NCBI RefSeq assembly: GCF_020400585.1
Contig: NZ_JAINVF010000010.1
Span: 185,849-249,848, forward strand
From: Streptomyces sp. NK08204
GTDB taxonomy: Bacteria; Actinomycetota; Actinomycetes; Streptomycetales; Streptomycetaceae
DNA: 64,000 bases
Reading direction: 5' to 3'
This document shows, piece after piece, positions 63,796 through 64,000 of this stretch (its first letter is position 1; every line of letters starts with the position of its first letter). The notes below the pieces were generated by a model. That model was not told the DNA's origin. It saw only the letters and a program-made list of their open reading frames with translations, and did not search any database. A program made the position numbers and the translations under genes.

Positions 63796-64000
63796 CGGTG
63801 TCGTTCGGATCATCTGGTAGTTCCGGGCCGGTTCGCAGTGGGTGCATCTGCCGGAGAGGTACGGCAGCTGGGCGCCCCCATCGCCGCCGCGGGGCCCGCC
63901 CTTCGGGCGGACGACGGGAATTCGACGCCAGGCCAGAGAGGTCCGGGGTCGGCCCCGGACCAACTGACTAGTCACTACCGGGCTGGACGGATGGGTGACG
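63796..64000. other. Right edge of the window
   Basis: No gene is supported in the last 205 bp. A hairpin (gcccgcccttcgggcggac, about 63895-63913) could end the preceding transcript. Confidence 0.5.

Overview
The window is a high-GC actinobacterial chromosome segment, almost certainly Streptomyces. The evidence is third-position G/C use, frequent GTG and TTG starts, a ten-gene gas vesicle cluster in the Streptomyces order gvpO-A-F-G-Y-Z-J-L-S-K, a 1161-codon rpoB with a TTG start, and a gene order (nuoN-htpX ... tRNA-Tyr ... rpmG ... murB ... aspC, secE-nusG-rplKA, two lipoproteins, rplJL, rpoBC, rpsLG-fusA-tuf) that I remember from the core of the S. coelicolor chromosome. The species cannot be named from the sequence alone.

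Layout. (1) 1-1295: the 3' end of a second nuo operon (nuoN) and an HtpX-type membrane protease. (2) 1479-6920: the gas vesicle operon, with structural/J/S proteins, GvpF/L, GvpG, GvpK, GvpO and the poorly understood GvpY and GvpZ. (3) 7101-12824: an accessory, stress-flavoured stretch with small basic proteins, a hemerythrin protein, a non-coding array of about five 176-bp tandem repeats, an unknown 170-aa protein, a CsbD-like protein, a YccF membrane protein, an amino acid permease and a GlsB/YeaQ membrane protein. (4) 12949-14633: yajQ, tRNA-Tyr and the C-terminal remnant of a tyrosine integrase. This looks like the scar of an element that used the tRNA-Tyr site, the site used by SLP1. (5) 14650-26182: housekeeping and accessory genes, including two NAD(P)-binding proteins, an amidohydrolase-fold protein that has lost catalytic residues, tRNA-Thr, tRNA-Met, rpmG, a HadA/HadB dehydratase pair, a TetR/MFS pair with matching operators, murB, a divergent TetR/SDR pair, adenosine deaminase and aspartate aminotransferase. 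(6) 26595-49376: the transcription/translation core: tRNA-Trp, secE, nusG, rplK, rplA, two paralogous lipoproteins, rplJ, rplL, rpoB, rpoC, rpsL, rpsG, fusA and tuf. It is interrupted by a small membrane protein, a decayed HTH gene, a PIG-V-like mannosyltransferase and a polyprenyl-phosphate sugar transferase. (7) 49495-64000: the variable flank, with a DUF1963-like protein, a Rpn/PD-(D/E)XK nuclease-like gene next to a frameshifted copy, an HTH/zinc-finger regulator, a three-gene Ser/Thr kinase operon (two kinases with PQQ-type C-termini plus a pseudokinase), a deleted whiJ-type locus, and a small type VII secretion-like module (two WXG-type proteins, a mycosin and a membrane-anchored protein).

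The most promising material for follow-up is the kinase/pseudokinase operon beside the mycosin module, the whiJ-type locus that seems to have lost both divergent 5' ends in one deletion, the 176-bp tandem array, the catalytically gutted amidohydrolase, and the GvpY/GvpZ pair with its in-frame acidic repeat. No CRISPR array, complete prophage or biosynthetic gene cluster was seen.
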